NCBI RefSeq assembly: GCF_016863315.1
Contig: NZ_BOOQ01000021.1
Location: 62,001-126,000 of the forward strand
Direction: 5' to 3'
From: Planotetraspora silvatica
GTDB taxonomy: Bacteria > Actinomycetota > Actinomycetes > Streptosporangiales > Streptosporangiaceae
DNA length: 64,000 nucleotides
Below, piece by piece: positions 8,270-16,385 of this stretch. Positions within the stretch are counted from its first letter, which is position 1. Every line of letters begins with the position of its first letter. Position numbers and translations under genes: made by a program. The notes below the pieces were generated by a model that was given only the letters and a program-made list of their open reading frames with translations, searched no databases and was not told where the DNA came from.

Positions 8270-9115
8270 TCAATCGGCCGGCAGCGGCCAGCCGTCCAGC
8301 ACGTGGCCGGGATGTTCGCGCAGGAACCGCCGCCGGACTTCGACGTACCGGGTCGGCGTGAGCCCGGTGAACGCCCGGAACTCGTGGCCGAAGTGGGCCT
8401 GGTCGAAGTAGCCTGCGCCACCGGCGAGGTCGCCCCAGTCGATCGGTCCGGCGGGGTTGATCGCGAACACGGTGGCGGTGAAGCGGTAGGTGCGCGCCAG
8501 CCGCTTCGGCGTGACGCCGATGAGCTCCTTGAACCGCTGTGCCAGATGAGTGCTGCTGACACCGGCTGCCACGCTCAGGTCGCCGATCGCCACCGCCCCG
8601 CTGGCCGCCGCGATGACGCTGCTCGTATGGCGGACCAGCCCCAGACCGGCGGTCTCGCACAGCCGTCGCATCAGCTCCTCCTCGAGCAGCGTCAGCATCT
8701 CGTACGGCCCGTCCGCCGTAGCCAGCCGGTCTCGCAGCTCGGCAATGGCGGGTCGGCCCCAAACCTGCTCCACCGTCACCGGCCGGTCACACAGCTCGGC
8801 CGCGGGCATCGGCAGGAACGGCGCCAGCCCCCACGGCTTGAAGTGCACGCCGACTGACCGGGTCCCCGGCGGATAGCCGAACTCGAAGGCGCGGGTGGGC
8901 ATGGTGACCACGCAGCCGTCGGCATACTCGGCCGTCTCGATGTCGGTGCCGGCGCGGATGCGGAACGGCGCCCCGAGGTTGACGATGAGCAACGCCGACG
9001 GACTCGGCGGCAGCATCAGACGGGCGTACGGCGGCGCACCCTCCAGGTAGTAAAGGTCGTCGATCAGCCCGTCCAGCGGCGGTCGCGGCACTCTGGACAC
9101 GTACTCCACGCCCAC
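8270..9115 (-). CDS. AraC-family transcriptional regulator
   Basis: A 281-residue regulator. The N-terminal half, with RAFEFGYPPGTRSVGVHFKP, resembles the effector-binding domain common in actinobacterial AraC proteins next to RibD-C reductases. The C-terminal AraC DNA-binding domain has two helix-turn-helix units: IGDLSVAAGVSSTHLAQRFK and the conserved GYFDQAHFGHEFRAFTGLTP. A GTG at 9115 is used; no good ribosome binding site precedes it. It probably regulates the downstream reductase gene, co-directional at 66 bp. Confidence 0.9.
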   Translation of the reverse strand: MGVEYVSRVPRPPLDGLIDDLYYLEGAPPYARLMLPPSPSALLIVNLGAPFRIRAGTDIETAEYADGCVVTMPTRAFEFGYPPGTRSVGVHFKPWGLAPFLPMPAAELCDRPVTVEQVWGRPAIAELRDRLATADGPYEMLTLLEEELMRRLCETAGLGLVRHTSSVIAAASGAVAIGDLSVAAGVSSTHLAQRFKELIGVTPKRLARTYRFTATVFAINPAGPIDWGDLAGGAGYFDQAHFGHEFRAFTGLTPTRYVEVRRRFLREHPGHVLDGWPLPAD

Positions 9116-9140
9116 AGCATCGCCGCCACCGTGTTCGCGA

Positions 9141-9239
9141 TCAACCCCGCCACCCGACCTCCTGGAACGCCTTGTAGATCTGGTTCTTGCGCGAGTTCGA
9201 CGACAATCGGCGCATCGGCGTCACCGAAGACACTTTGCA
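9141..9239 (-). pseudogene. remnant of a Tn3-family transposase
   Basis: Minus strand, about 32 codons ending at TGA 9141-9143, reading VTPMRRLSSNSRKNQIYKAF and then QEVG. This resembles the conserved C-terminal part of Tn3-family TnpA (segment RRLSS.SRKN..Y.AF.E.GR followed by the family's TxxLLRY). It diverges right after QEVG and has an in-frame stop (TAA) just upstream, so only a scar remains. The identification is from memory of the family and rests on a short segment. Confidence 0.45.
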
Positions 9240-9338
9240 TGGTGAAGAGCCGCGTTACATCAGCGGCTTTTCTGCGCTTCCTGAGGGAGTCCCACCGGCC
9301 CGCTGGGGGCGGTGCCGGCCGTCCCGGCGTGCACGCGT

Positions 9339-9372
9339 CGAGGCCCCGCGCCGGATAGGGCGCGGGGCCTCG
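9339..9372 (-). terminator. terminator of the small secreted protein gene
   Basis: A 14-bp perfect G+C-rich stem (9339-9352 with 9359-9372, loop 9353-9358) starts 10 bp after the stop at 9382. There is no U-tract. A second, weaker hairpin (agccgc/gcggct followed by tttt) lies at 9248-9271. Confidence 0.7.
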
Positions 9373-9381
9373 GCGAGGGCT

Positions 9382-9732
9382 TTAGTCCTCGGCCTCCGCC
9401 TCCGACTTGGAGTCGCTGTCCTGCCTCTGCCACGGGGTGGCCTCGTTGTCATTGCGCTGGAACGGCGACACGACCAGGGTGAAGTCGCGCATCAGGTGCT
9501 GGCTCTGGTGCTCGTGCTGGCGCGCCTGCTGCCACTGCCTGTTGTGGTTGCGGTTGTGGTTGCTGTTCCGGTTGCTCCGGCCCCAGCCGCCGCCGCAGCC
9601 GCCACCGCCGCAGCCCATGACCGTGGCGGCGCTCGCGGTGCTGGTGGTGACCGCTGCACCGAGGGCGACCGCCCCGCCGGTCAGCGCGGTGCTGATGGCG
9701 AGAGCGCCGACGAGGCTCTTGAAGTTGGGCAT
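9382..9732 (-). CDS. small secreted Asn/Gln/His-rich protein
   Basis: 116 residues. A signal peptide with a hydrophobic core (LVGALAISTALTGGAVALGA, cleavage near TASA) precedes CGGGGCGGGWGR and a basic polar stretch of RNSNHNRNHN type, then an acidic C-terminus ending EAEAED. GGGAG lies 8 nt before the ATG. No family is recognised. Small exported proteins with Gly/Asn-rich mature parts are common in sporulating actinomycetes and some are surface proteins, but no function can be assigned. Confidence 0.7.
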   Translation of the reverse strand: MPNFKSLVGALAISTALTGGAVALGAAVTTSTASAATVMGCGGGGCGGGWGRSNRNSNHNRNHNRQWQQARQHEHQSQHLMRDFTLVVSPFQRNDNEATPWQRQDSDSKSEAEAED

Positions 9733-10229
9733 TTAATTTCTCCCTTGAAAGGACTGTCGCCCTATATGCTCTGACTTTTTCCAAACACTGTGGAAAATGT
9801 CTTTCCGTCGACCTTTGATAGGCCGTGCCTGCAATGCGTTATTTTCCGCACCATCCAGCCGACAAACGGCGAGCATCGCCTTTTATACAGCACTTATCAA
9901 TCTATTGACGATGTTGACCCTATAAATATTGTTTTGATCTGAAATGTCATTTATATCCGATTTCGAATGCCCCTTATGGGTGCTATGACCGCTTTCAAGT
10001 CGAGCAATCACCGCCGTGATCCTTAGAGGTCATCCATTGCGTGAGTCGGCGGCAGCAAAGGCGGGCGGCAACGGCGCCGAAGTGGTCGGCTCGACGTACG
10101 CGTCGATGTGGTCACCGGCAGCCGGGGAACCTGGTCACGGCTTGACTGCGGCAGCCCGCCGGAGTCGCCGGTGCCGCGCCGCGCGGGAGGGTCTTGCGCA
10201 CTAACTCTATCTAGGTAGATATTGGAGTC
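9733..10229. other. AT-rich intergenic region
   Basis: About 500 bp without a gene. 9770-10020 is markedly richer in A+T than the surrounding sequence (for example attgacgatgttgaccctat). It contains a hairpin ttttcca/tggaaaa (9777-9797) just upstream of the secreted-protein gene. It probably holds the minus-strand promoter of that gene. The right part (10100-10200) is ordinary G+C-rich sequence. Confidence 0.5.
10208..10221 (+). promoter_or_regulatory. PadR-type operator
   Basis: Perfect palindrome tatctaggtagata, ending 8 bp before the PadR start. Near-identical TATCTA..TAGATA dyads are typical autoregulatory sites of small actinobacterial PadR proteins, so autorepression is likely. Confidence 0.7.
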
Positions 10230-10559
10230 ATGGCACGCGCACGACGCCCCTCCCCGCAGACCGCGGCCGTGCTCACCACCCTCGCCGAGACGGGCGCGGA
10301 CTGGAGCCACGGCTACGACCTGTGCCGCGCCCTCGGCCTGAAGGCAGGCACGGTCTACCCGATCCTCATCCGCCTCTTCGAGCGCGGGCTGGTGGAGACC
10401 TCCTGGGAGACCGACCCGCCACGCGGGCGGCCGGCCCGGCACCTGTACCGGCTCACCACCGCGGGCGCCGAGCTCGCGCGCTCCGTCGCCGTGCCGGCGC
10501 CTGCCGGTGACGGTGCACCCGCCCCCGGCGCGGCCCGGCTCGCGCCCAGGACCACCTGA
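10230..10559 (+). CDS. PadR-family transcriptional regulator
   Basis: A 109-residue winged-helix regulator. SHGYDLCRALGLKAGTVYPI and LIRLFERGLVETSWE form the recognition helix and wing, and GRPARHLYRLTTAGAELAR is the family's closing strand. The C-terminal 20 residues are Ala/Pro-rich and lack the long dimerisation helix of larger PadR proteins. GGAG lies only 2 nt before the ATG, so translation may be leaderless or weak. It is in tandem with the membrane protein 48 bp downstream, a pairing common in actinomycetes. Confidence 0.9.
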   Translation: MARARRPSPQTAAVLTTLAETGADWSHGYDLCRALGLKAGTVYPILIRLFERGLVETSWETDPPRGRPARHLYRLTTAGAELARSVAVPAPAGDGAPAPGAARLAPRTT

Positions 10560-10607
10560 CCAGCGACCGCTCGACCCCCGGCCCGCCCTGTCGTTCGGAG
10601 GCCCTCG

Positions 10608-11864
10608 ATGCTCGATTTCCTCCTCTTCCTGGGGGTGCTCGCGCCCGCGCCCCTGCTTGCGATCGTCGTGCTCGCGGCCCGGCTGCGTGGCGCCGTACGC
10701 CGGGACGGTGTGGGCACATTCGCCGCCCGCATCCGCGCAGCATGGCGGGACGGCACCCGACGCCCCGTGTGGCCGGCACTGATCGGTGTCGCCGCCGGTG
10801 CGGCGCTCCTCACCGTCGGCCTGGGGCGCGCGTACCTGGCCACGGTCACGAACGGCCCGCGCTGGGGCTTCGACGTGGTGCTGCTGTCCATCGTGCTCGG
10901 ACTGCTCGCGGCGGCCGGGTGCGGCGCGTTCGCCGGTCTGGCCGCCGCCGCGGTCGCCCGCACCCGCGGATTCGGAGCCGGGACCATCGCCGGGCTGCTC
11001 GCCCTCGTCGCCGTCGCCGCGGGCACCGTGTCCGTGCACCTGCCGCTGCGCGCCGCCTACCTGGCGGTGCCCGGCGATTTTCCCGTCGTCGCGAACCTCG
11101 CCGGCGGCGACCTGCTCATACCGTTCGAGGTGTTCCTCGCCGCGCTGATCTGGGCCCTGCCGTGGCCCGTCCTCGGAGCCGCGCTCGGCGCCCGCGCCGA
11201 GATCGCGGGCCGCCGGCACGCGGTACGCGACGTCTGGCAACTCCTGCTCGACCTGGCCACCGCCGACCTGCCCGGCAACCGGTCCGCGTGGGGTGCCGCG
11301 CTGCGGTCCGAGCTCGCGGCGATCGACCCGCCGGCCGAGCGCCGCAGGTTCGCCTTCGGAGGCGCGTGGGCCGCGCTGCGGTCCGGGCGGCCGCACGGCG
11401 CGCGGATGCAGGCGGGAGGGGTGGCACTCCTCGTGGCAGGTGGGTCGTTCGCCGCCTCACGCTGGTCGCTCGCGCATGACCAGGGCGGCATACCCGGCTT
11501 CTGGGTGCCCGCCCCGAGCGCATTGCTGCTCGCCGTCGCGCTCGCCACGGCCTGGCGCGACCGATCCTTCGGGTCGGGGCTGCGCGCCGGAGTGCTAGGA
11601 GGGATCGGGGCCCTGGTGGCCATACTCGCCGTCGGCATCCCCGAGGCCGTGGTCTGGATGCGCGAGCGGGCCGGTTACCTGAGCACCGGCGACGCCGTCC
11701 CGCCGACGTGGCAGGCGGCAGTCCTCGACGTGCTGCGCCCCGAGTTCGTCGTCGTCATGATCGTGTTCTGGGCCGTGGGTGTGGTCGGCGGCTCGGCGCT
11801 CGGCTCGGCGCTCGGGCGCCGGCGCTCCGACGAACCTGACGACCTCCCCGCGGCCGCCCGCTGA
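10608..11864 (+). CDS. PadR-linked multipass membrane protein of unknown function
   Basis: 418 residues with about eight hydrophobic segments. The first two are at residues 1-25 and 55-75, four lie in 88-205, and the last group is at 270-395. A cytoplasmic loop around residues 205-265 (WQLLLDLATADLPGNRSAWG ... ELAAIDPPAERRRF) separates the halves. Such loops recur in integral membrane proteins paired with PadR regulators. GGAGG precedes the ATG. No transporter or enzyme motif is visible. Confidence 0.75.
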   Translation: MLDFLLFLGVLAPAPLLAIVVLAARLRGAVRRDGVGTFAARIRAAWRDGTRRPVWPALIGVAAGAALLTVGLGRAYLATVTNGPRWGFDVVLLSIVLGLLAAAGCGAFAGLAAAAVARTRGFGAGTIAGLLALVAVAAGTVSVHLPLRAAYLAVPGDFPVVANLAGGDLLIPFEVFLAALIWALPWPVLGAALGARAEIAGRRHAVRDVWQLLLDLATADLPGNRSAWGAALRSELAAIDPPAERRRFAFGGAWAALRSGRPHGARMQAGGVALLVAGGSFAASRWSLAHDQGGIPGFWVPAPSALLLAVALATAWRDRSFGSGLRAGVLGGIGALVAILAVGIPEAVVWMRERAGYLSTGDAVPPTWQAAVLDVLRPEFVVVMIVFWAVGVVGGSALGSALGRRRSDEPDDLPAAAR

Positions 11865-11871
11865 TGCCGGT

Positions 11872-11967
11872 CCACAGCCCCGACTCCTGCGGCGGGTTCA
11901 CCGCCTGCTGGCGCGCGGTCCACAGCCCCGACTCCTGCGGCGGGTTCACCGCCTGGTGGCGCGCGGT
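11872..11967. repeat. two tandem 48-bp repeats
   Basis: Units 11872-11919 and 11920-11967 differ at one base (ctgctgg versus ctggtgg). Each contains a small hairpin (ggcgg-gttca-ccgcc). They sit between the end of the membrane protein gene and the convergent SDR gene. The near identity points to a recent duplication of an intergenic REP-like unit. Confidence 0.85.
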
Positions 11968-12035
11968 CCGCGGACGCGGCCACCTCTGGCGGATCGATGC
12001 GCGGGCAGACCGGCCCGCGCATCGCCGTACAGGTG

Positions 12036-12725
12036 TCAGACCGAGGCCGCCAGGGGTGCGGACAGGTTCTGCTTGGCGAGGCGGCTGCCTTCGTCGGCGA
12101 TGATCTCCGGCGTCCCGGCGGCGATCCCGTCGAGGGCGGCCGACGCGACGACCGCCGGGTCGATCTTGTGGTCCGGGTCGACGTAGGAGGCCATGTCGGT
12201 GTCCATGTAACCGACGTGCAGGGCGGCGACGTGGATGCCCTTGGGGGTCAGTTGCCGCCGGACCACATTGGTCATCGCCCACGCCGCGGCCTTCGCCGCT
12301 GAGTAGGCGCCGTAGTCCACCGGATGGACCCAAGAGAGCACGGACAACACGTTGAGGATCGCGCCGCCGCCGTTGGACTCGATGATCGGCGCGAACGCCC
12401 GCGTCACGGCGAGGGTTCCGAAGTAGTGGGTCTCCATCTCAAGACGGATCGTGTCGAAATCACCGTCGATCAATGGTGTGTGAGTGGAGATGCCCGCGTT
12501 GTTGATCAGCAGGGTCGCGTCAGTGGCGATCCGTGCCGCCTCCGCCACGGATTCCGGGTCGGTGAGATCCAGCCGCAGCGGCACCGCGCCCGGCACGTCC
12601 ACCGTCTCGGGCCTGCGAGCGGCGGCGTACACCTTCGCGCCGCGTTCGATCAGCTGCGCGACGAACTGACGGCCGAGCCCGCGGTTGCCGCCGGTCACGA
12701 TCGCCACAGAGTTCTCGATCTTCAT
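12036..12725 (-). CDS. short-chain dehydrogenase/reductase
   Basis: Classical SDR, 229 residues. NAD(P) is bound by TGGNRGLGR (residues 11-19). LLINNAGIS is the NNAG motif, the catalytic Ser lies in LNVLSVLSW and the catalytic Tyr/Lys pair in YSAAKAA. GGGAG lies 5-6 nt before the ATG at 12725. It is divergent from the HxlR regulator, with shared dyads in between, so it is probably that regulator's target. HxlR-controlled SDRs often respond to aldehydes or quinones, but the substrate here is unknown. Confidence 0.92.
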   Translation of the reverse strand: MKIENSVAIVTGGNRGLGRQFVAQLIERGAKVYAAARRPETVDVPGAVPLRLDLTDPESVAEAARIATDATLLINNAGISTHTPLIDGDFDTIRLEMETHYFGTLAVTRAFAPIIESNGGGAILNVLSVLSWVHPVDYGAYSAAKAAAWAMTNVVRRQLTPKGIHVAALHVGYMDTDMASYVDPDHKIDPAVVASAALDGIAAGTPEIIADEGSRLAKQNLSAPLAASV

Positions 12726-12843
12726 GGTGCTCCCTTTCGCAATGGGACCTGAGATCGCCGGCCGACGGTCAGCGACCGGCCGTACGCATCGGACTTCCGA
12801 GGTGACCGGTCATCTCAGACGGTACGGCCGCCTAGGTCTTGAA

Positions 12844-12878
12844 ATCCAAGCTAGCCATCCTTGCTTGGATAAAGCAAG
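12844..12878. promoter_or_regulatory. overlapping dyads in the SDR/HxlR divergent promoter
   Basis: Perfect 8-bp arms atccaagc (12844-12851) and gcttggat (12863-12870) overlap a second dyad, cttgc...gcaag (12860-12878). The position just upstream of the HxlR start fits an HxlR operator controlling both directions. Confidence 0.6.
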
Positions 12879-12898
12879 TTAGGAGGTAGATTGGTCGC

Positions 12899-13363
12899 GT
12901 GAGAAGGACCACCCGTGACGCCCTGCTGGACTCCTCGTGCTCGATCCAGCGCAGCCTGGAGGTCGTCGGAGATCCCTGGACGATTCTCATCCTGCGTGAG
13001 GCGTTCATGGGGGTCACGAGATTCGGCGACTTCGGTACCGCCCTCGGCATCTCCACCGATCTGCTCTCCGACCGGCTGACGACTCTGGTCGAGGCCGGTG
13101 TCATGGAGAAGCGCCCCTACAACGAGCCCGGCAAGCGCTCGCGGCACAGCTACCACCTCACCTCCACGGGCAAGGAACTGCGTCTCGTGCTCGGCGCGCT
13201 TCAGCAGTGGGGTGATCGGCACCGTCTCGGCGACGACCCTCCTTCGTCGGAACGTCGCAGCCGCACCACCGACGGGCGCCTCTCGGTGGCCTTCGTCGAC
13301 GAGTCGGGCAGCGCGGTGGCACTGGACGACGTCGACTTCGTTCCCGTGACCGATCCGCACTGA
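12899..13363 (+). CDS. HxlR-family transcriptional regulator
   Basis: A 154-residue winged-helix protein. CSIQRSLEVVGDPWTILILR is the HxlR hallmark, with the family's near-invariant Cys at about residue 18. FGDFGTALGISTDLLSDRL is the recognition helix and KRSRHSYHLTSTGKEL the wing. A GTG start is used; AGGAGG at 12881-12886 is 12 nt away, longer than ideal. The C-terminal 30 residues form an extra tail (TTDGRLSVAFVDESGSAVAL). It is divergent from the SDR gene. Confidence 0.9.
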   Translation: MRRTTRDALLDSSCSIQRSLEVVGDPWTILILREAFMGVTRFGDFGTALGISTDLLSDRLTTLVEAGVMEKRPYNEPGKRSRHSYHLTSTGKELRLVLGALQQWGDRHRLGDDPPSSERRSRTTDGRLSVAFVDESGSAVALDDVDFVPVTDPH

Positions 13364-13376
13364 CCGGGTCTTTCGC

Positions 13377-13925
13377 TCACCCCAGGTCGAGCTCGACCTC
13401 CACGCCCACGGGGTCCGCCAGCCGCAGCGCGCCGAAGAACGCGCTGTACGGCTTGATGCCGTGGTCGGACTGCACGACCGTGCCCGTCCCCCGGAGACGG
13501 CCCTCCTCCGTCCGGGTGACCTGAAGCCGGAACGGGCGTTCCACACCGCGAACGGACAGCGTGCCCTCGACGACGCCCTCGTCAGGGCCGGTGGCGGTGA
13601 TCCCGCTGGAGACGAATCTCACCTCAGGATGCCGGTCGGCGTCCAGCAGCTTCCCGGCGGTCTGCGTGATCTCCCGCCTGTCCCTGTCCATGAGGGGGAC
13701 GGCGCCGCCCGTGCCTTCCACGACTCGCAGGGACCCCATCTCGGCTGTGACGGTCACGGTGCTCGCGGCGAGGTCGTCCTCCGCCACGAAGACCTCGCCC
13801 GCCCACCGCCTCACCTCGATGGTGAGATCGTGGCCCATGCGTCCGGCGAGGCCCTGCCGTGAGGTCTTCACGACCAGCGTGCCGCAATCGGGGCCGATCC
13901 GATGGTGTTGTCCTGGTACCGACAT
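13377..13925 (-). CDS. YceI-like domain protein
   Basis: 182 residues. The lipocalin-like YceI fold is suggested by VKTSRQGLAGRMGHDLTIEV near the start, by ITQTAGKLLDADRHPEVRFV with the conserved DxxxxPxxxF strand, and by VEGTLSVRGVERPFRL. The C-terminus (HGIKPYSAFFGALRLAD) matches the family's final IKPYxAxxGxLKVxD motif. There is no signal peptide, so it is probably cytoplasmic, unlike the periplasmic E. coli member. Such proteins bind isoprenoid-like lipids; the ligand here is unknown. Its gene end converges on HxlR with 13 bp between. Confidence 0.85.
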   Translation of the reverse strand: MSVPGQHHRIGPDCGTLVVKTSRQGLAGRMGHDLTIEVRRWAGEVFVAEDDLAASTVTVTAEMGSLRVVEGTGGAVPLMDRDRREITQTAGKLLDADRHPEVRFVSSGITATGPDEGVVEGTLSVRGVERPFRLQVTRTEEGRLRGTGTVVQSDHGIKPYSAFFGALRLADPVGVEVELDLG

Positions 13926-13978
13926 ACACGCACCGTAGGACCGCGGACACGCGACGCAAAGGATCCGCGCCGTGTCCC

Positions 13979-14087
13979 GGCCCCACCGTCACCCGGGCCA
14001 CCATCGCCCGGGCCCACCGTCACCTGGGCCAAGCCCGCCGTCAGCCCTCCCCCGGACACACCGTCCGGGCCAAGCCCGCCGTCAGCC
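13979..14087. repeat. degenerate tandem repeats reaching into the end of hypF
   Basis: A 21-bp direct repeat beginning gggccaagcccgccgtcagc occurs at 14026-14046 and 14067-14087. It is preceded by looser units of the type ccaccgtcacccgggcc. The right copy overlaps the last codons and stop of hypF, so the array looks like an expansion of the gene's 3' end. Confidence 0.75.
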
Positions 14088-16385
14088 GTCGCCGGTCGCC
14101 GGAAGGCGATCCCTCGCCGCGGCGACGGCCGCCTGCCCGACGCTGATCCCGCCGTCGTTCGGCGGCACCCGGACGTGCGTGAGCACCCGGAAGCCGCTCG
14201 CGTTCAGCCCGCCGACGGTCCGCCCGAGCAGCAGCAGGTTCTGGAAGACCCCTCCGGACAGCGCCACGGCCGAGACGCCGGAAGAGTCGCGCAGGATCTC
14301 GCAGGTCCGCACGATGACATCGGCCGTACCGTTGTGGAACCTGGCGGCGACGACCCCGGGCTCCACGCCCGCGAGCACATCCTCCGCCGCCGCTCTGACC
14401 AGGTCCGCACCGGCCACCAGGAGCGGGCGTCCGCCTGAGATCGCCGCGCGGTAGGCGCCGCGCTCGGCGGGGTCGGCGCGCTGCTCCAGGTCGACCGCCG
14501 CCTGGCCCTCGTAGGTGATCGTGTCGCGCAGGCCGAGCACGGCGGACACCGCGTCGAACAGCCGCCCCGCGCTGGAGGTCGCCGGAGAGTTCAGGCCGGC
14601 CCTGCCGATCGTGAGGACGTCCGCCCACGTCGCCTGGTTGCGGCGGACCACGTCCAGCCCCTGGGGCGGCCGGCCGCCGTACGCCGCGTCGAGGTAGGCG
14701 GCCGCCATCCGCCACGGCTGCCGGATCGCCGCCGTGCCGCCCGGCATGGGGACCGGGGCAAGGTGGCCGAGCCGTTCGAAGGAGACCAGGTCGGCGAGGA
14801 GGAACTCGCCACCCCAGATCGTGCCGTCGGCGCCGTAGCCGAGCCCGTCGAAGGCCACGCCGAGCACCGGCCCCGCCTCGCCGTTGTCGGCGAGGCAGGA
14901 CGCGATGTGCGCGTGGTGGTGCTGCACGCCGGTCAGTTCGACACCGGTCATCGCCAGGGCGTGCTTGGTCGACAGGTATTCGGGATGCAGATCGTGCGCC
15001 ACGAGTTCGGGCCGGACGTCGAAGAGTTTCGTGAAGTGGTCGATGCCGGTGACGAACGACCGCATCGTCTCGTAGTTCTCCAGATCGCCGATGTGGTGCG
15101 AGACGAACGCGTGCCGTCCCTTGACGAGGCAGAACGTGTTCTTGAGCTCGGCGCCGCACGCGAGTATCGGCCGGCGCGCCGGTGGGCCGAGCCGTACGGG
15201 ATCGGGCACGTGGCCCCGGGAGCGGCGCAGCACCGACTCCCCGCCGAGGAACGGGCGCACGACGGAGTCGTCGGTGCGGATGTGAATGGGCCGGTCGTGG
15301 ACGAGGAAGGCGTCCGCGATGCCCGAGAGCCGTCCCAGCGCGTCGGCGTCGTCGTAGGCGATCGGCTCGTCGGACACGTTTCCGCTGGTCAAAACGATCG
15401 GGACGGCCAGCTCCGCCAGCAGCAGAAGGTGGACGGGCGTGTACGGAAGCATGAGGCCGAGCCGGCGGTTCCCCGGAGCCACAGAGGGCGCCACGGACGG
15501 CGCGTCCCTTCGCGGGAGCAGCACGATGGGCCGGGCCCGACCGGTGAGCGAGGCGGCGGCGGTCTCGTCGACCTCGCACAGCGCGGCGGCCGTCTCGACG
15601 TCGGGGACCATCACCGCGAACGGCTTGTCCTCACGATGCTTGCGGGCACGCAACGTCGACGCGGCGGCCTCGTCGTCGGCTCTGACCGCCAGGTGGTAGC
15701 CGCCGAGGCCTTTGATCGCCAGGACCCCGCTCCCCCGCAACAACGCCGCGGCCTCCCGCACGGGGTCGCCGGGGAGTTCGGCCCCGTGCGCGTCCACCAG
15801 CCGGAGCCGGGGACCGCAGTCCCAGCAGGAGATCGGCTGCGCGTGGAACCGCCGGTCGGCCGGATCGCCGTACTCGGCCGCGCAGGCCGGGCACATCGGG
15901 AAGGCCGCCATCGTCGTGTTCGGGCGGTCGTACGGCACGTCACGCACGATCGTGAACCGCGGCCCGCAGTTGGTGCAGTTGATGAACGGGTAGCCGAACC
16001 GGCGGTCGGCGGGATCGGCCAGTTCGGCCAGGCAGTCGCCGCAGGTCGCGCCATCCGGGGAGACGAGGGCCCGGCGCGGTCCGGAGCCGTCGCTGTCCAC
16101 GATCGTGAACCCGCCGGCGCCGCCGGGCTCGCCGGCTCTGACAGTGACCCGCTCGATCTCGGCCAGCGGAGGGGCGTCACGTTCGAGCGCGGCGAGGAAC
16201 GCGTGAACATCGGCGGAGGCCCCCTCGATCTCCACGAACACGCCGCCTGCGTCGTTCCCCACTCTGCCTGCGAGGCCGAGCCGGGTGGCCAGGCCGTACA
16301 CGAAGGGCCGGAAGCCGACCCCCTGGACGACGCCCTCCACCCGAACGTCGCGGCGTATCCGCCCGTCGAGTGGCTCAGTGTGCAT
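14082..16385 (-). CDS. hypF: carbamoyltransferase HypF
   Basis: 767 residues, full length. Domains in order: acylphosphatase-like (VEGVVQGVGFRPFVYGLATR, residues 17-36); two zinc-finger repeats (CGDCLAEL...CTNCG and CPACAAEY...CWDCG, about 115-195); YrdC-like (IKGLGGYHLAVRADDEAAAS); and a Kae1-like carbamoyltransferase domain with metal ligands in QHHHAHIASCLADN and the final PPNDGGISVGQA. HypF makes thiocarboxamide on HypE for the cyanide ligands of [NiFe]-hydrogenase. No other hyp or hydrogenase gene is in the window, so it is an orphan here. It overlaps the next gene upstream by 11 bp. Confidence 0.95.
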   Translation of the reverse strand: MHTEPLDGRIRRDVRVEGVVQGVGFRPFVYGLATRLGLAGRVGNDAGGVFVEIEGASADVHAFLAALERDAPPLAEIERVTVRAGEPGGAGGFTIVDSDGSGPRRALVSPDGATCGDCLAELADPADRRFGYPFINCTNCGPRFTIVRDVPYDRPNTTMAAFPMCPACAAEYGDPADRRFHAQPISCWDCGPRLRLVDAHGAELPGDPVREAAALLRGSGVLAIKGLGGYHLAVRADDEAAASTLRARKHREDKPFAVMVPDVETAAALCEVDETAAASLTGRARPIVLLPRRDAPSVAPSVAPGNRRLGLMLPYTPVHLLLLAELAVPIVLTSGNVSDEPIAYDDADALGRLSGIADAFLVHDRPIHIRTDDSVVRPFLGGESVLRRSRGHVPDPVRLGPPARRPILACGAELKNTFCLVKGRHAFVSHHIGDLENYETMRSFVTGIDHFTKLFDVRPELVAHDLHPEYLSTKHALAMTGVELTGVQHHHAHIASCLADNGEAGPVLGVAFDGLGYGADGTIWGGEFLLADLVSFERLGHLAPVPMPGGTAAIRQPWRMAAAYLDAAYGGRPPQGLDVVRRNQATWADVLTIGRAGLNSPATSSAGRLFDAVSAVLGLRDTITYEGQAAVDLEQRADPAERGAYRAAISGGRPLLVAGADLVRAAAEDVLAGVEPGVVAARFHNGTADVIVRTCEILRDSSGVSAVALSGGVFQNLLLLGRTVGGLNASGFRVLTHVRVPPNDGGISVGQAAVAAARDRLPATGDG

